Counted from the stretch's first letter, positions 1-10,491 are shown. The stretch: DNA of 64,000 nt from Evansella tamaricis (GCF_019042215.1 NZ_JAHQCS010000178.1:1-64000); one strand, 5' to 3'. Numbers and translations are program-made. The notes: generated by a model not told the origin, from the letters alone.

Positions 1-125
1 GTCACGGGCGAAAGTCACTGGAAGGACTTTGACAGAAGCCGCTTTTTGGCTTCCGAAAAGTCATGAAGTGATCCGAGCCCGTAGGCGCTGGAGCTGAACA
101 ATGCCCGAAGGTGCAAAAATTTATA
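1..125. repeat. Dispersed intergenic repeat, copy 1 (partial)
   Basis: The right part (TAGGCGCTGGAGCT, then ACAATGCCCGAAGGTGCAAAAA) recurs at 53781-53820 and, in pieces, at 63322-63690. The segment starts with GTCACGGGCG, matching GTCACGAGCG in the other copies, while the middle differs. It lies downstream of the copZ terminator and looks non-coding. It belongs to a dispersed repeat family of this chromosome. Confidence 0.75.
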
Positions 126-140
126 CTTTCTTACCTTTCG

Positions 141-177
141 AAAAGAAAAGCGCTGAACTAAAGCTCAGCGCCTTAAC
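141..177 (-). terminator. Rho-independent terminator of csoR-copZ
   Basis: On the minus strand a GCGCTGA/TCAGCGC stem with a short loop is followed by TTTTCTTTTC, directly after the copZ stop codon. It ends the csoR-copZ transcript, so no further gene such as copA belongs to this operon. Confidence 0.8.
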
Positions 178-180
178 CTT

Positions 181-396
181 TTATCCGTTTGAAACAACGT
201 CATAACCTTGTTCTTCAATTTCATCCTTCAATTTCTCTAACGTAACGGCACTTTCGTCAAATTCTACGGTTACTTTTTTATCGTCTAAACTAACCTCAGC
301 GGCAGAAACTCCAGTAACTTTTTTCAACGTGCCTTCCACTGCTGACTTACAGTGATTACAAGTCATACCGTCCACACGAATAATCTCTTTTTTCAT
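181..396 (-). CDS. copZ: Copper chaperone CopZ (HMA domain)
   Basis: Small cytosolic metallochaperone of 71 aa, consisting of a single HMA domain. The metal-binding loop GMTCNHCKSAV near residue 10 carries the CxxC pair that binds Cu(I); the rest fits the beta-alpha-beta-beta-alpha-beta fold. The family hands copper to the ATPase CopA and to the repressor CsoR. The start at 396 is chosen because AAGGAG lies 8 nt upstream; an in-frame start three codons earlier lacks this spacing. It follows csoR in the same orientation, with a terminator right behind it. No copA is seen here. Confidence 0.95.
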   Translation of the reverse strand: MKKEIIRVDGMTCNHCKSAVEGTLKKVTGVSAAEVSLDDKKVTVEFDESAVTLEKLKDEIEEQGYDVVSNG

Positions 397-488
397 CTCG
401 TACACTCCTTCTTAAATAATATATCCTACATTTATTCCTGTCTATTTTGGTGGAAATTGGACACTTACATGACCTACAGTTAGAAAAC

Positions 489-818
489 TTATGATTTGGA
501 AAATTGTTGAATCACTTTCATTAATTCGTTTATGGCTTCATCACCATCACCATTTGAAACGGCGTGGGAAACGCAGCCACGGGTATGGTCCTCCAGCAAA
601 TTGTAGCCTACTTTTTTTAGGGCGGCATTAATTGCCGATAACTGGACCAGTATATCAACACAATAGCGATCCTCTTCCACCATCCGTTGTATGCCCCGAA
701 CTTGTCCTTCGACACGCTTTAAACGATGTATTAGTTCTTTCTTTTCCTCTTCAAACCTCATCGCTGCAGGTTTCTTTTCTGAAGTAAGGGGAATAGTTAA
801 TTTTTGATCCATGTCCAT
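489..818 (-). CDS. csoR: Copper-sensing repressor CsoR
   Basis: CsoR/RcnR-family all-helical repressor of 109 aa. Known CsoR proteins bind Cu(I) through a Cys-His-Cys set and then release DNA. Here the first Cys is in RYCVDILVQ and the His and second Cys are in HTRGCVSHAV, so the copper site is intact. The RLKRVEGQVRGIQRM helix is the family signature. GAGGTG precedes the start. It is the first gene of csoR-copZ, and a CsoR-like operator lies upstream at 858-874, so copper-relieved autorepression is expected. Confidence 0.95.
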   Translation of the reverse strand: MDMDQKLTIPLTSEKKPAAMRFEEEKKELIHRLKRVEGQVRGIQRMVEEDRYCVDILVQLSAINAALKKVGYNLLEDHTRGCVSHAVSNGDGDEAINELMKVIQQFSKS

Positions 819-857
819 ACACTCACCTCAATCTGTCTCAATTCCCTCTATTATAAC

Positions 858-874
858 ATACCCCTGAGGAGTAT
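858..874 (-). promoter_or_regulatory. Candidate CsoR operator with -10 element
   Basis: ATACCCCTGAGGAGTAT is an imperfect palindrome resembling the Bacillus CsoR operator (TACCC...GGGTA type). On the minus strand it is followed closely by TATAAT (850-855), so bound CsoR would cover the csoR-copZ promoter. The copper response is inferred from family knowledge. Confidence 0.7.
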
Positions 875-961
875 CCCGCGTCAACCATGAGCACTTATAC
901 AATCAGCAAATTCCATGGCAATTATACATAAATTGATCCCCCAAAACCTCTTTCTATTCTA

Positions 962-1399
962 TTATTGCTTATCCAGTTCCTTTTGAACATATAATAGGTG
1001 ATCTGTATCTTCCTTTTTAACCATCTTTACAAGTGCTGGACGCATTAATTTCGTCCTCAGTTTCGTTGCCTCCACTGTGGCTTCGCATTTGACTTTCGTT
1101 CCATCTATTGCTTTTTCAATTGTATAGCGATAAATCACATTCATTCCATTTGCCTCACTTTTTAACGTAACAAGGCGAGACGGTTCTAGGGCGATAATTT
1201 CTATTTCAGAACCTACTTTACGGTTAGAGAATTGCCTCATTTCCCGAAATCTACTCCCCACTGCAATGTCCCCACCGGTCAACTTTTCTACGTCACTAAC
1301 AATCGAATAGATATATTGCCGATTGACCGGATCTGCCAGGAAGTTATATACCGTTTCCACGGGCTTATCCATCACCCGTTCTTCTATAAAATCTGCCAT
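962..1399 (-). CDS. SRPBCC (START-like) family protein
   Basis: 145-aa protein with the pattern of the SRPBCC/polyketide-cyclase fold: an N-terminal strand (FIEERVMDKPVETVYNFLAD), alternating strands, and a long C-terminal helix. Such proteins form a hydrophobic pocket, but the ligand cannot be read from sequence. The start at 1399 has AGGAG 8 nt upstream; a longer in-frame start is less likely. It is encoded alone between csoR and the ABC exporter genes, and no function is assigned. Confidence 0.8.
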   Translation of the reverse strand: MADFIEERVMDKPVETVYNFLADPVNRQYIYSIVSDVEKLTGGDIAVGSRFREMRQFSNRKVGSEIEIIALEPSRLVTLKSEANGMNVIYRYTIEKAIDGTKVKCEATVEATKLRTKLMRPALVKMVKKEDTDHLLYVQKELDKQ

Positions 1400-1440
1400 C
1401 ACACCCACTCCTTTCACTCCGAATATTCCCTGAATTACAG

Positions 1441-3249
1441 TTATTCTAAAGTTTCCACCGCTAATTCCACTAATTTTTCAGCACCTTGCTGCAATAAATA
1501 CATCTTATGATACAAACCTTCCTGATCAAGAAGTTGTTGGTGTGTTCCTTGCTCCACAATCTCCCCTTGGTGTAAGACCAGTATTTGATCCGCATCTTTT
1601 ATCGTGGATAACCGGTGAGCAATGGCAATCGTTGTTCTGCCACGCCTCATTTTTTCTAATGCCTTTTGAATCTCCGTTTCGGTTTCTGTATCCACATTTG
1701 CTGTCGCTTCATCCAGAACAAGAATCTTCGGTTTCTTAGCCATGGTTCTAGCAAACGATAACAACTGCCTCTGACCACTGGAAAACGTGGTTCCCCTCTC
1801 CCCTACTGGTGTGTGATACCCCTCCGGAAGTTTCTCGATGAATGGAACGGCATGGACAAACTCTGCGGCTGCCTTCACATCTCCATCTGAAATAGATTCA
1901 TCATACAGACGGATATTATGTTCAATATCACCTACAAATAAAAATGGATCTTGCAGCACGAGGCCTAATTTGGAACGGAGTTCTTCCTCTTCATAAGCTT
2001 CAATGGGTACACCATCGACTAATATCTCACCATGTTTTATGGAATAAAAACGCATGAGCAAATTGATGATGGAACTCTTCCCACTTCCCGTATGACCAAC
2101 GAGGGCGAGTGTTTCCCCTTCTTTGACTTGAAAACTTATATCCTTTAAGACATTCTGTTTTCCATCGTAGGAGAATGTTACGTTTTTAAACTCGATCATT
2201 CCCTTTTCGATGGATGGAGAAAGGTTCCCCTGTTTCACCGGAGCAAGTTCATCGTGGTCCATTAGGCGGAACACACGCCCCGCTGAAATCATCGCCTGCT
2301 GAAAAATAGATAAACGCTGCATCATCTGGTTCACCGGTTCAAAAAAACGATCTAAATAGTTAATAAAAGCGTATAACACTCCAATTTCAACCGGACTATT
2401 AAAAGACGTGATTCCAAAAAAACTTAAAACAAGAATAAGAGCTAAAATAGAAATAAAGTCAACGGCAGGACGTAATAATAAACCATCTAATTTAATACTT
2501 TTAAAATGGGCATTAAAGTGTTCTTTATTTGTCTTCTTGAAATCCTGGTTCATTCTCCGTTCTTGCCGAAACACTTGAATAATGGTCATTCCTTGAATGG
2601 ATTCATTCAGTCGAGCATTTAACTGACTGAGTTTTTCACTCATTTCGGAGTAATACTTTGAACTGAATTTACGATACAACTGCATGATCGTAATAATTAT
2701 CGGCAATAACACAAGACAGAACAGGGCTAACTGAACATTTAAGAAAAACATGGCAACAAATACACCAATAAGAAAAACAATATTTTGAACAAAAACTGCC
2801 ATGACACTGACATATAATTCTTTCACTTGTTCTGTGTCATTTGTAATCCTTGAAACTAATCCCCCAGTAGGGAACTGGTCAAAGAAGGACAAACCTAATT
2901 TTTCCACTTTAGCGAAAACATCAATTCGAAGCTGCTGAATGATACGTAATGCTATTTTTTGAAATAATAAGGATTGCGAGAAATTCATTATTGCAGATGA
3001 TAGATAGAGAGCTAAATAACCTGCTCCTAACCAGAGTAATGGTTGAAAATCAAAGATTCTTGGCGTCAAGTAATCATCAATGAAAATTTTAATTAAAATT
3101 GGACCAAGGATTTGTGCTCCAGTTCCCCCTACCAATAATAAGAATGCTATAATAAGCCATTTCCAGTGTGGTGTCGCGTATTTCATGAGTCGTTTAAATA
3201 CGGCTCCTTGCGGTAATGGGACTAATAAGTGTTTATGACGTTCAATCAT
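1441..3249 (-). CDS. ABC exporter half-transporter with the catalytic Walker B
   Basis: 602-aa membrane-spanning plus nucleotide-binding half transporter: six transmembrane segments in about residues 1-330, then the ATPase. Walker A is GHTGSGKS and Walker B is ILVLDEA with the catalytic Glu, but the signature is FSSGQ rather than LSGGQ. The start overlaps the stop of the upstream partner, so the two are translated together. The asymmetric motifs are typical of heterodimeric exporters of the BmrC/BmrD type, where this subunit pairs with one lacking the catalytic Glu. The substrate is unknown; drug or lipid-like compounds are common for the family. Confidence 0.92.
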   Translation of the reverse strand: MIERHKHLLVPLPQGAVFKRLMKYATPHWKWLIIAFLLLVGGTGAQILGPILIKIFIDDYLTPRIFDFQPLLWLGAGYLALYLSSAIMNFSQSLLFQKIALRIIQQLRIDVFAKVEKLGLSFFDQFPTGGLVSRITNDTEQVKELYVSVMAVFVQNIVFLIGVFVAMFFLNVQLALFCLVLLPIIITIMQLYRKFSSKYYSEMSEKLSQLNARLNESIQGMTIIQVFRQERRMNQDFKKTNKEHFNAHFKSIKLDGLLLRPAVDFISILALILVLSFFGITSFNSPVEIGVLYAFINYLDRFFEPVNQMMQRLSIFQQAMISAGRVFRLMDHDELAPVKQGNLSPSIEKGMIEFKNVTFSYDGKQNVLKDISFQVKEGETLALVGHTGSGKSSIINLLMRFYSIKHGEILVDGVPIEAYEEEELRSKLGLVLQDPFLFVGDIEHNIRLYDESISDGDVKAAAEFVHAVPFIEKLPEGYHTPVGERGTTFSSGQRQLLSFARTMAKKPKILVLDEATANVDTETETEIQKALEKMRRGRTTIAIAHRLSTIKDADQILVLHQGEIVEQGTHQQLLDQEGLYHKMYLLQQGAEKLVELAVETLE

Positions 3250-5003
3250 GAAGATTTACCCCCTTTTTCCACAAGTGACTCTAACTGTTGATGCTCATAC
3301 ATTTTTCGGTACCATCCATTTTGTTCCATTAATTCCCCATGATCGCCCTGTTCGATAATCTGACCTTGCTCGAGAACAAGAATCAAATCAGAATGCTTTA
3401 TGGCACTCAACCGGTGTGCGGTGATCAACGTGGTTTTCCCCTTGCGGATTTCCCTCAACGATTGGAGGATATGTTCCTCTGTCTTTGCATCCACTGCTGA
3501 CAGGGAATCATCTAAAATGAGTATTTCCGGATCAGCCAAAAGGGCACGTGCAATGGAAATCCGTTGTTTTTGTCCACCAGAGAGTGTTACGCCCCGCTCC
3601 CCTACGATCGTTTCATATCCTTCATCAAATCGGACAATGTCCTCATGAATCGATGCTAATTTGGCTGCCGCGATAATCTCCTGATAACTGGCTTTTGGAT
3701 TTGCAAACGCAATATTATCAGCGATAGTGGCTGAAAATAAGAAATGATCTTGTGGAACATAACCAATAGATGAGCGTAAAGCATCTAATGTATAGTTATC
3801 ATGGGCAACCTGATCTAACAAGATTATCCCATCTTCCACTTCAAAGTCCCTCATTAATGTCTTCGTAAGCGTGGTCTTTCCGCTCCCGGTTCGACCTGCG
3901 ATTCCCAATGTTTGTCCCCGTTTCAGTCGGAAGGAAATGTCCTTTAGAACCGGAGAATCACCGGACGTATAAGAAAAGCTATGGATATTAAATTCAATAT
4001 CCCCTTGAGGGGGAGTTTCTTTCGCTCCTGGTTTATCAACGATGTCCTGTTTTACACGAAGTAGAGCAGACACACGGTCATAGGAGGCCCGTCCCCTTTC
4101 GACAATGTTGAATAGCCAACCGAACGCGAGCATCGGCCATATTAACAGACCTAAATAAACCGTAAAGGCAGTAAGTTGCCCGATAGTTAATTCTTCCAAC
4201 ACTACATATCTTGCTCCAAATGCGATAGATAAAAAGAAAGACATACCGACGATAATTTGGATTGTGGGGTCAAATAAGGCATCTACTTTTGCCACATGAA
4301 TGTTTTTTTCCACCACATCATCCGATTCTTTCTTAAAGCTGGACACTTCCTTCTCTTCATAACCAAACGTCTTTGTCACCCGAATTCCAGACATACTTTC
4401 CTGTACTTTATCATTTAAAGAAGAAAAGGCAGCTTGTGCTTTGGAAAAACGTTTATGCAGCATGGAACCGTATTTACTGGTGGCATAAGCCATAAATGGC
4501 ATTGGAATTAATGCAATTAGTGTGAGTTCCCAGCTAATTGTAACGGCCATCGTTACAATTACAAATCCACCCATGGTTAAGGAGTCTACTAATGTCAACA
4601 CACCTGCTCCGGCAGTTTGCTCGATAGCCCTTATATCATTGGTAGCATGGGCCATTAAATCCCCCGTTCGACGCTTTTGGAAAAAGGAAGCGGACATTCT
4701 GGAAAAATGATCATATAACTTATTTCTTAGAATTCGCGCTAAACGAATCGCAGAACCAAAGATTAAAATTCTCCAGACATATCTGAGAATATATACGATA
4801 ATTGCTAACGCAAATAAAACCCCCATCCACTGTACTAAAACCGTTCGTGTTAACGTATTCCTATCAATATGGTCAACAATAACCCCGATAACATATGGAG
4901 GTAGGAGAGATAAAAAAGACACGAGGGCAAGCACTACTATACCACCGCCGTATTTCCATTTTTCCTCTTTAAAGTACCACAATAAATCAATAAAAACTCG
5001 CAT
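3246..5003 (-). CDS. ABC exporter half-transporter, non-catalytic partner
   Basis: 585-aa half transporter with six N-terminal transmembrane segments and a C-terminal ATPase. Walker A is GRTGSGKT and the signature is a canonical LSGGQ, but Walker B reads ILILDD, with Asp where the catalytic Glu is expected. The complementary defects in the next gene (4-nt overlap) indicate one heterodimeric exporter with one hydrolytic site. The start at 5003 follows GAGGTG by 7 nt. The length matches BmrC-like proteins, but orthology is not proven. Confidence 0.92.
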   Translation of the reverse strand: MRVFIDLLWYFKEEKWKYGGGIVVLALVSFLSLLPPYVIGVIVDHIDRNTLTRTVLVQWMGVLFALAIIVYILRYVWRILIFGSAIRLARILRNKLYDHFSRMSASFFQKRRTGDLMAHATNDIRAIEQTAGAGVLTLVDSLTMGGFVIVTMAVTISWELTLIALIPMPFMAYATSKYGSMLHKRFSKAQAAFSSLNDKVQESMSGIRVTKTFGYEEKEVSSFKKESDDVVEKNIHVAKVDALFDPTIQIIVGMSFFLSIAFGARYVVLEELTIGQLTAFTVYLGLLIWPMLAFGWLFNIVERGRASYDRVSALLRVKQDIVDKPGAKETPPQGDIEFNIHSFSYTSGDSPVLKDISFRLKRGQTLGIAGRTGSGKTTLTKTLMRDFEVEDGIILLDQVAHDNYTLDALRSSIGYVPQDHFLFSATIADNIAFANPKASYQEIIAAAKLASIHEDIVRFDEGYETIVGERGVTLSGGQKQRISIARALLADPEILILDDSLSAVDAKTEEHILQSLREIRKGKTTLITAHRLSAIKHSDLILVLEQGQIIEQGDHGELMEQNGWYRKMYEHQQLESLVEKGGKSS

Positions 5004-5174
5004 CCTGCTGCACCTCAACCTTACGTATATGTATTTTACAAAAGACCATTACCATCATATCAGATATGGAAATGACCGAAAAGAAAAACAATTCAACTAA
5101 TGAATTGTTAAGTGTATCAGTTAAAAATCTTCTAATCTAACTTAGTTTTTAATCCTCCATGCAATCATAAACTT

Positions 5175-5213
5175 TTCCACGATAGAAAAACACTCCAAAC
5201 CGGAGTGTTTCTA
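5175..5213 (-). terminator. Terminator after yneF
   Basis: AAACACTCC and GGAGTGTTT form a 9-bp stem on the minus strand, followed by TTC, directly behind the yneF stop. Confidence 0.8.
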
Positions 5214-5214
5214 A

Positions 5215-5427
5215 TTATTTCATATTATTTTGCATTGCTTTCATCATTTGATTTATCTTCTTTTGGGACGGATTCATTCCCATTTGCATCATCATGACAC
5301 GAAGCATTTTTTCATTAATTGGCGGATTCTTTTTCATATAACTCATCATATACTGTCGGGCGATGAAGAAACCTAGTGCAACTCCTGCCAACAGAGCGAT
5401 GACACCGACTAAAATATTTACCCACAT
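5215..5427 (-). CDS. yneF: UPF0154 small membrane protein YneF
   Basis: 70-aa protein with one N-terminal transmembrane helix ([21 protein letters not shown]) and a basic, Met-rich cytosolic tail ([28 protein letters not shown]), the pattern of the conserved YneF/UPF0154 family of Bacilli. It lies next to sirA and tkt as in B. subtilis. Its function is not known. A terminator follows. Confidence 0.9.
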   Translation of the reverse strand: MWVNILVGVIALLAGVALGFFIARQYMMSYMKKNPPINEKMLRVMMMQMGMNPSQKKINQMMKAMQNNMK

Positions 5428-5550
5428 TTTCGGTGACCCTCCTTCTCGTTGTTGTATCCAACTTTATCTATTTCTAATAGGAACCTTATTTATTATAACG
5501 TATTGGCATGTGTAAGAAAAGAGAACTTGATAAAAAATGTTAAAAATCGT

Positions 5551-6000
5551 CTAGGATTGTTGAACGATATCTAAAGATTTAATTGGTTTTAGCCACCCGT
5601 AACGATTCTGTGAGTATTCCATCGCCAGGAAGAAGGAGTGGTACTGTCGAAGAACTTCAAAAAAACAAGCTTCCGCATCATAACTCCCTTCTGAATAGAG
5701 AGTAATATAGTCATCATGTATATAAAGGCCTGCCTGACTATTCTCTTCATCCATAATTATATAATGTTTAAAGTCCACAACTGAATAGCCATACTTGTTC
5801 TTTAATTCATTCTGTAAATAAACGTGAAGTCTTTCTTTATTAATACTCTTAATAATAAAGTCTATTTGACGATCGGTCACTTCTTTGAGATTACCCTTTG
5901 CTGACCGATTTTCCTGAAACAAACGGAACAACTTTGTCTCCAATCCAAAATATGCATTTGCAATCTCTTCACGAATAATATAAATTTCATATTCTCTCAT
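5551..6000 (-). CDS. sirA: Sporulation inhibitor of replication SirA
   Basis: 149 aa, close to the usual SirA length, beginning MREYEIYIIREEIANAYFG. In B. subtilis SirA is made early in sporulation under Spo0A~P and binds DnaA domain I to block new rounds of replication. The start at 6000 is chosen for its length and for the GGGGGTGAG upstream; a much longer in-frame extension would run through the promoter. A perfect Spo0A box lies about 92 bp upstream. It sits between yneF and tkt, as in B. subtilis. Confidence 0.9.
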   Translation of the reverse strand: MREYEIYIIREEIANAYFGLETKLFRLFQENRSAKGNLKEVTDRQIDFIIKSINKERLHVYLQNELKNKYGYSVVDFKHYIIMDEENSQAGLYIHDDYITLYSEGSYDAEACFFEVLRQYHSFFLAMEYSQNRYGWLKPIKSLDIVQQS

Positions 6001-6091
6001 CAACTCACCCCCCCAAGGGATTCCTATTTCGTTATTATAATGGACAAGACTAATAATAATTGTCACACTACGGAGGGAAGATTGACTTCTT

Positions 6092-6099
6092 TTGTCGAA
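6092..6099. promoter_or_regulatory. Spo0A binding site (0A box) upstream of sirA
   Basis: TTGTCGAA matches the Spo0A box consensus exactly. It lies in the short gap between the tkt terminator and sirA, about 92 bp upstream of the sirA start, where an activator site would be expected for this Spo0A-regulon gene. Confidence 0.75.
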
Positions 6100-6116
6100 A
6101 GCCACTATCACAAATG

Positions 6117-6154
6117 AAAAACAGTGCCTGATATTGGAATCAGACACTGTTTTT
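6117..6154 (-). terminator. Terminator after tkt
   Basis: AAAAACAGTG...CACTGTTTTT forms a nearly perfect long stem that includes CTGAT/ATCAG, directly after the tkt stop. Both strands carry T-runs, so it may work both ways. Confidence 0.85.
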
Positions 6155-6156
6155 CA

Positions 6157-8151
6157 TTATTTTTCCAGTAAATGTTTAAATTGGGTAACCACGTTTTCAA
6201 CAGTAAATCCATATTCTTTTATAATCTTATCCCCTGGTGCTGAGGCTCCAAATCCATCAATAGCTAAAACGGATCCAAAGTCACCAGTATATTTATCCCA
6301 CCCTAATGGAGTTGCCATTTCAATTCCAAGGCGAGCCTTTAGATGTGGTGGGATCACGGAGTTTTTATATTCTCGACTTTGTTTTTCAAATCGGTCCCAG
6401 CTCGGCATACTCACCACATTCACGAATATCCCTTCTTTCTCAAGGGCCTGCTGGGCTTCTACTGCTAAACCAACTTCAGAACCTGATGCAAGTAGTAATC
6501 CTGCCGCTTCCCCATTAGCCTCTGAAATCACATAAGCACCTTTTTTGACTCCTTCATAAGCACTGTCTTTCGTACCTTCTATTGTTGGAAGCCCTTGGCG
6601 AGTTAGAACAAGTGCCGTAGGCTGATCTGTACTTTCCACAGCCAATTTCCACGCTGCCACCGTTTCATTCCCGTCTCCAGGACGAATTAATGATAAACCT
6701 GGCATTGCCCTTAAAGCAGGAAGTTGTTCCACAGGTTCATGAGTTGGTCCATCTTCCCCAACAGCAATACTATCGTGGGTAAAAACAAACGTAACTGGAA
6801 TTTGCATCAAGGCTGAAAGACGAACAGCTGGTCTTAAGTAGTCGGAAAATACAAAGAAAGTTGCATTAAACGGTTTTAATCCCCCATGGAGTGCAATCCC
6901 ATTAGCTGCCGCTGCCATTGCAAATTCCCGTACACCAAACCAAATATTTCTTCCCGCATAGTTATCCCTAGAGAAATCAGACTCCCCTTTTAGCATCGTT
7001 TTATTAGAAGATGCAAGGTCTGCTGATCCCCCAAAAAGGGCAGGGATATTTTTTGCAAGGGCATTTAGTGCTTCCCCACCAGATTCTCGGCTCGCTTTTT
7101 TATCTCCCACTTCATACACGGGAACATCTTTATCCCAGCCTTCTGGTAAATCTCCATGGATTGCTGTTGTCAGTTGTGTTGCCAAGTCAGGATATTCTTT
7201 TTTGTATTGATCGAACAAATCATTCCATGCTTTTTCCTTTGCTGCCCCTTCTTCTGCTAACTTTTCATAATGCTCAGCCACTTCGTTTGGGACGTGAAAA
7301 TCTTCTTCAAATGTCCATTTATATGCCTCTTTTGTGAGCTTCGCTTCTTCTTCCCCTAATGGGGCTCCATGGGAAGCGGATTTACCACTTTTATTCGGGG
7401 AACCGTATCCGATCGTTGTTTTCACTTCGATTAAAGTAGGTCTATCATCAGCCTTTGCTCCTTCGATCGCCTTTGAAATTTCTTCAATATCATTTCCGTC
7501 ATTTACACGAATCACTTGCCATCCATAGGCTTTATAACGGTCTTCCACATTCTCTGAAAATGAATGATGTAAGTCCCCGTCCAAGGAAATGTCATTGGAA
7601 TCATACAATACAATGAGACGTCCTAACTTTAGATGTCCTGCTAAGGAAGCGGATTCCGAGGATATCCCTTCCATTAAATCTCCATCACCACAAATACTGT
7701 ATGTAAAGTGGTCAATCAGGTTAAAGTTATCTTTATTATATGTGGCGGCTAAATGTCGCTCGGCCATCGCCATCCCTGTTGCCATAGCCAACCCTTGACC
7801 AAGGGGGCCTGTCGTTGCCTCCACCCCTGGGGTATGACCATATTCTGGATGACCTGGAGTTTTGCTTCCCCATTGACGGAAGTTTTTTAGGTCGTTCATA
7901 GACACATCATAACCGTGTAAGTGTAGTAAACTATATAATAGCATCGAACCATGTCCTGCAGATAAAACAAATCGGTCTCGGTTAAACCACTTGGGGTTTT
8001 TCGGGTTATGATTCATATAATTTGCAAAGAGTGTATATGCCATTGGTGCAGAACCCATTGGCATCCCTGGGTGACCAGATTGTGCCTTTTCAATACTGTC
8101 AATTGATAAAGTTCGTATCGTATTAATCGATAACGCTTCAATTGTTTTCAT
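6157..8151 (-). CDS. tkt: Transketolase
   Basis: 664-aa thiamine-diphosphate enzyme of the pentose phosphate pathway that moves two-carbon units between sugar phosphates. Visible hallmarks are [14 protein letters not shown], the ThDP motif [12 protein letters not shown], and [20 protein letters not shown] in the pyrimidine domain. Length is normal. The start at 8151 ([15 protein letters not shown]) aligns with family N-termini and follows AAGGA; the longer in-frame extension is not needed. Gene order ynzC-tkt-sirA is as in B. subtilis. Confidence 0.98.
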   Translation of the reverse strand: MKTIEALSINTIRTLSIDSIEKAQSGHPGMPMGSAPMAYTLFANYMNHNPKNPKWFNRDRFVLSAGHGSMLLYSLLHLHGYDVSMNDLKNFRQWGSKTPGHPEYGHTPGVEATTGPLGQGLAMATGMAMAERHLAATYNKDNFNLIDHFTYSICGDGDLMEGISSESASLAGHLKLGRLIVLYDSNDISLDGDLHHSFSENVEDRYKAYGWQVIRVNDGNDIEEISKAIEGAKADDRPTLIEVKTTIGYGSPNKSGKSASHGAPLGEEEAKLTKEAYKWTFEEDFHVPNEVAEHYEKLAEEGAAKEKAWNDLFDQYKKEYPDLATQLTTAIHGDLPEGWDKDVPVYEVGDKKASRESGGEALNALAKNIPALFGGSADLASSNKTMLKGESDFSRDNYAGRNIWFGVREFAMAAAANGIALHGGLKPFNATFFVFSDYLRPAVRLSALMQIPVTFVFTHDSIAVGEDGPTHEPVEQLPALRAMPGLSLIRPGDGNETVAAWKLAVESTDQPTALVLTRQGLPTIEGTKDSAYEGVKKGAYVISEANGEAAGLLLASGSEVGLAVEAQQALEKEGIFVNVVSMPSWDRFEKQSREYKNSVIPPHLKARLGIEMATPLGWDKYTGDFGSVLAIDGFGASAPGDKIIKEYGFTVENVVTQFKHLLEK

Positions 8152-8274
8152 GTGACAATCATCCTTTCTTCGTGATCTTGTTTTCATGATAAACTTTCTA
8201 CTATTGCAAAACAAATGTTGCATTTCCAGGGTCTTAAATGTTTACCCTATCACAAGAAATTTGAGCATAATGAT

Positions 8275-8305
8275 AAAAAAGAAGAACTATCCTTTGATAG
8301 TCTTC
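8275..8305 (-). terminator. Terminator after ynzC
   Basis: GAAG-ACTATC/GATAGT-CTTC stem with a CTTT/AAAG loop, followed on the minus strand by a T-run, just past the ynzC stop. Confidence 0.75.
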
Positions 8306-8312
8306 TACATTT

Positions 8313-8558
8313 TCAATGAATCCATCCATTGTTGTTATCTTTTTTCTTCTCCTGTTTTAGTTTCTCAGGAGTAACGTCATTTCCTTCCTCATCGACGATC
8401 TTCACAGATTTTAACTGATTACTAAATGACTTCCGTACATTTTTAATATATTCAGTCCTAAGATTTTTTTGTTCCTGCTGTTCCTTTAAACTTAGTCCTT
8501 CTGATTTCGATTTTTTCGCCAATTCATTTATCCGTTGCAGCTTTTCTTTTCCAAGCAT
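8313..8558 (-). CDS. ynzC: DUF896 family protein YnzC
   Basis: 81-aa highly charged helical protein starting MLGKEKLQRINELAKKSK, with SLKEQQEQKNLRTEYI, the DUF896/UPF0291 pattern. In B. subtilis the homologue lies in the SOS-regulated yneA-yneB-ynzC operon. Its biochemical role is unknown. It sits downstream of yneB and ends at a terminator. Confidence 0.92.
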   Translation of the reverse strand: MLGKEKLQRINELAKKSKSEGLSLKEQQEQKNLRTEYIKNVRKSFSNQLKSVKIVDEEGNDVTPEKLKQEKKKDNNNGWIH

Positions 8559-8618
8559 TCGATTATAAAACCTCCATATAATATTGTAGTTTCATTTTAC
8601 AAAACAACATGGATGTTT

Positions 8619-9604
<986 letters not shown>

Positions 9605-9621
9605 GATTCATCACCTCTACA

Positions 9622-9692
9622 AGAATGTATGTTCTCATTTATTATATAAAGAACGTTTGTTCCTGTCAAGGGATAAATAGAACGAATGTTTG
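9622..9692. promoter_or_regulatory. Three SOS (LexA) boxes between yneA and lexA
   Basis: Matches to the Bacillus SOS box CGAACRNRYGTTCG lie at 9622-9635 (AGAATGTATGTTCT), 9650-9663 (AGAACGTTTGTTCC) and 9679-9692 (AGAACGAATGTTTG), each 11-12 of 14. They sit in the divergent promoter region, so LexA should repress both itself and yneA-yneB-ynzC, as in B. subtilis. Confidence 0.85.
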
Positions 9693-9811
9693 CACCATTT
9701 TTATAACCATGTTATACTGAAACTAACGTAATGATGGATAAATTATGAAATTATTTTTTAATAGGATACGGTTGATTGGATCTTAATGACAACATAAAAG
9801 AGGTGTACAAT

Positions 9812-10435
9812 ATGACAAAGCTATCAAAACGGCAACAGGATATACTAGAATTCATAAAGGAAGAAGTAAATAAAAGGGGCTATCCCCCTTCCGTACGGGA
9901 AATTGGGGAAGCGGTTGGACTAGCGTCCAGTTCCACAGTTCATGGACATCTATCCCGATTGGAGAAAAAAGGATACATACGAAGAGATCCCACAAAACCC
10001 CGTGCCATTGAAGTGATGGGAGCAGACCGGGACGCTTCCCGTTTCCCGGAGAGCCCATCTGTCTATGTCCCAATTATCGGTAAAGTTACTGCCGGGGAGC
10101 CCATTACCGCAATTGAAAATATTGAGGAATACATTCCCCTTCCTGCATCCTTAGTCCATGATGAAAATTCCTTTGTTTTGGAGATTTCCGGTGATTCCAT
10201 GATTGAAGCTGGGATTTTTGATGGGGATTATGTGGTCGTCCGCCAACAGCAGAGCGCATCAAACGGAGATATCGTTGTTGCCATGACAGAGGAAGATGAA
10301 GCGACAGTAAAACGATTCTTTAAAGAGAAAGATCATATACGTCTTCAGCCAGAAAATTCTACACTGGAGCCAATTATTTTAGAAAACGTTTCTATCTTAG
10401 GAAAAGTTATAGGCGTTTTCCGTACATTACATTAA
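9812..10435 (+). CDS. lexA: SOS repressor LexA
   Basis: 207 aa. The N-terminal winged helix ([20 protein letters not shown] ... [18 protein letters not shown]) binds SOS boxes. The Ala-Gly cleavage site is in VTAGEP, and the S24-peptidase domain has the catalytic Ser in SGDSM and the Lys in ATVKRF. RecA-stimulated self-cleavage derepresses the regulon. The start at 9812 has GAGGTG upstream; an earlier in-frame ATG would add 12 residues unlike family N-termini. Confidence 0.98.
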   Translation: MTKLSKRQQDILEFIKEEVNKRGYPPSVREIGEAVGLASSSTVHGHLSRLEKKGYIRRDPTKPRAIEVMGADRDASRFPESPSVYVPIIGKVTAGEPITAIENIEEYIPLPASLVHDENSFVLEISGDSMIEAGIFDGDYVVVRQQQSASNGDIVVAMTEEDEATVKRFFKEKDHIRLQPENSTLEPIILENVSILGKVIGVFRTLH

Positions 10436-10446
10436 TAAAAGATTTA

Positions 10447-10491
10447 AGCTTGCTAAACACAAGGGCTCCCTTGTTGTGGCAAGCTTTTTTT
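10447..10491 (+). terminator. Terminator after lexA
   Basis: A long hairpin (AAGCTTGC...GCAAGCTT enclosing CACAAGGG/CCTTGTTGTG) is followed by seven T residues on the + strand. Confidence 0.9.

Noticed and set aside
8186-8374. 62-codon + strand frame between tkt and ynzC
   Set aside because: It crosses the tkt leader and the ynzC terminator and has no ribosome-binding site.
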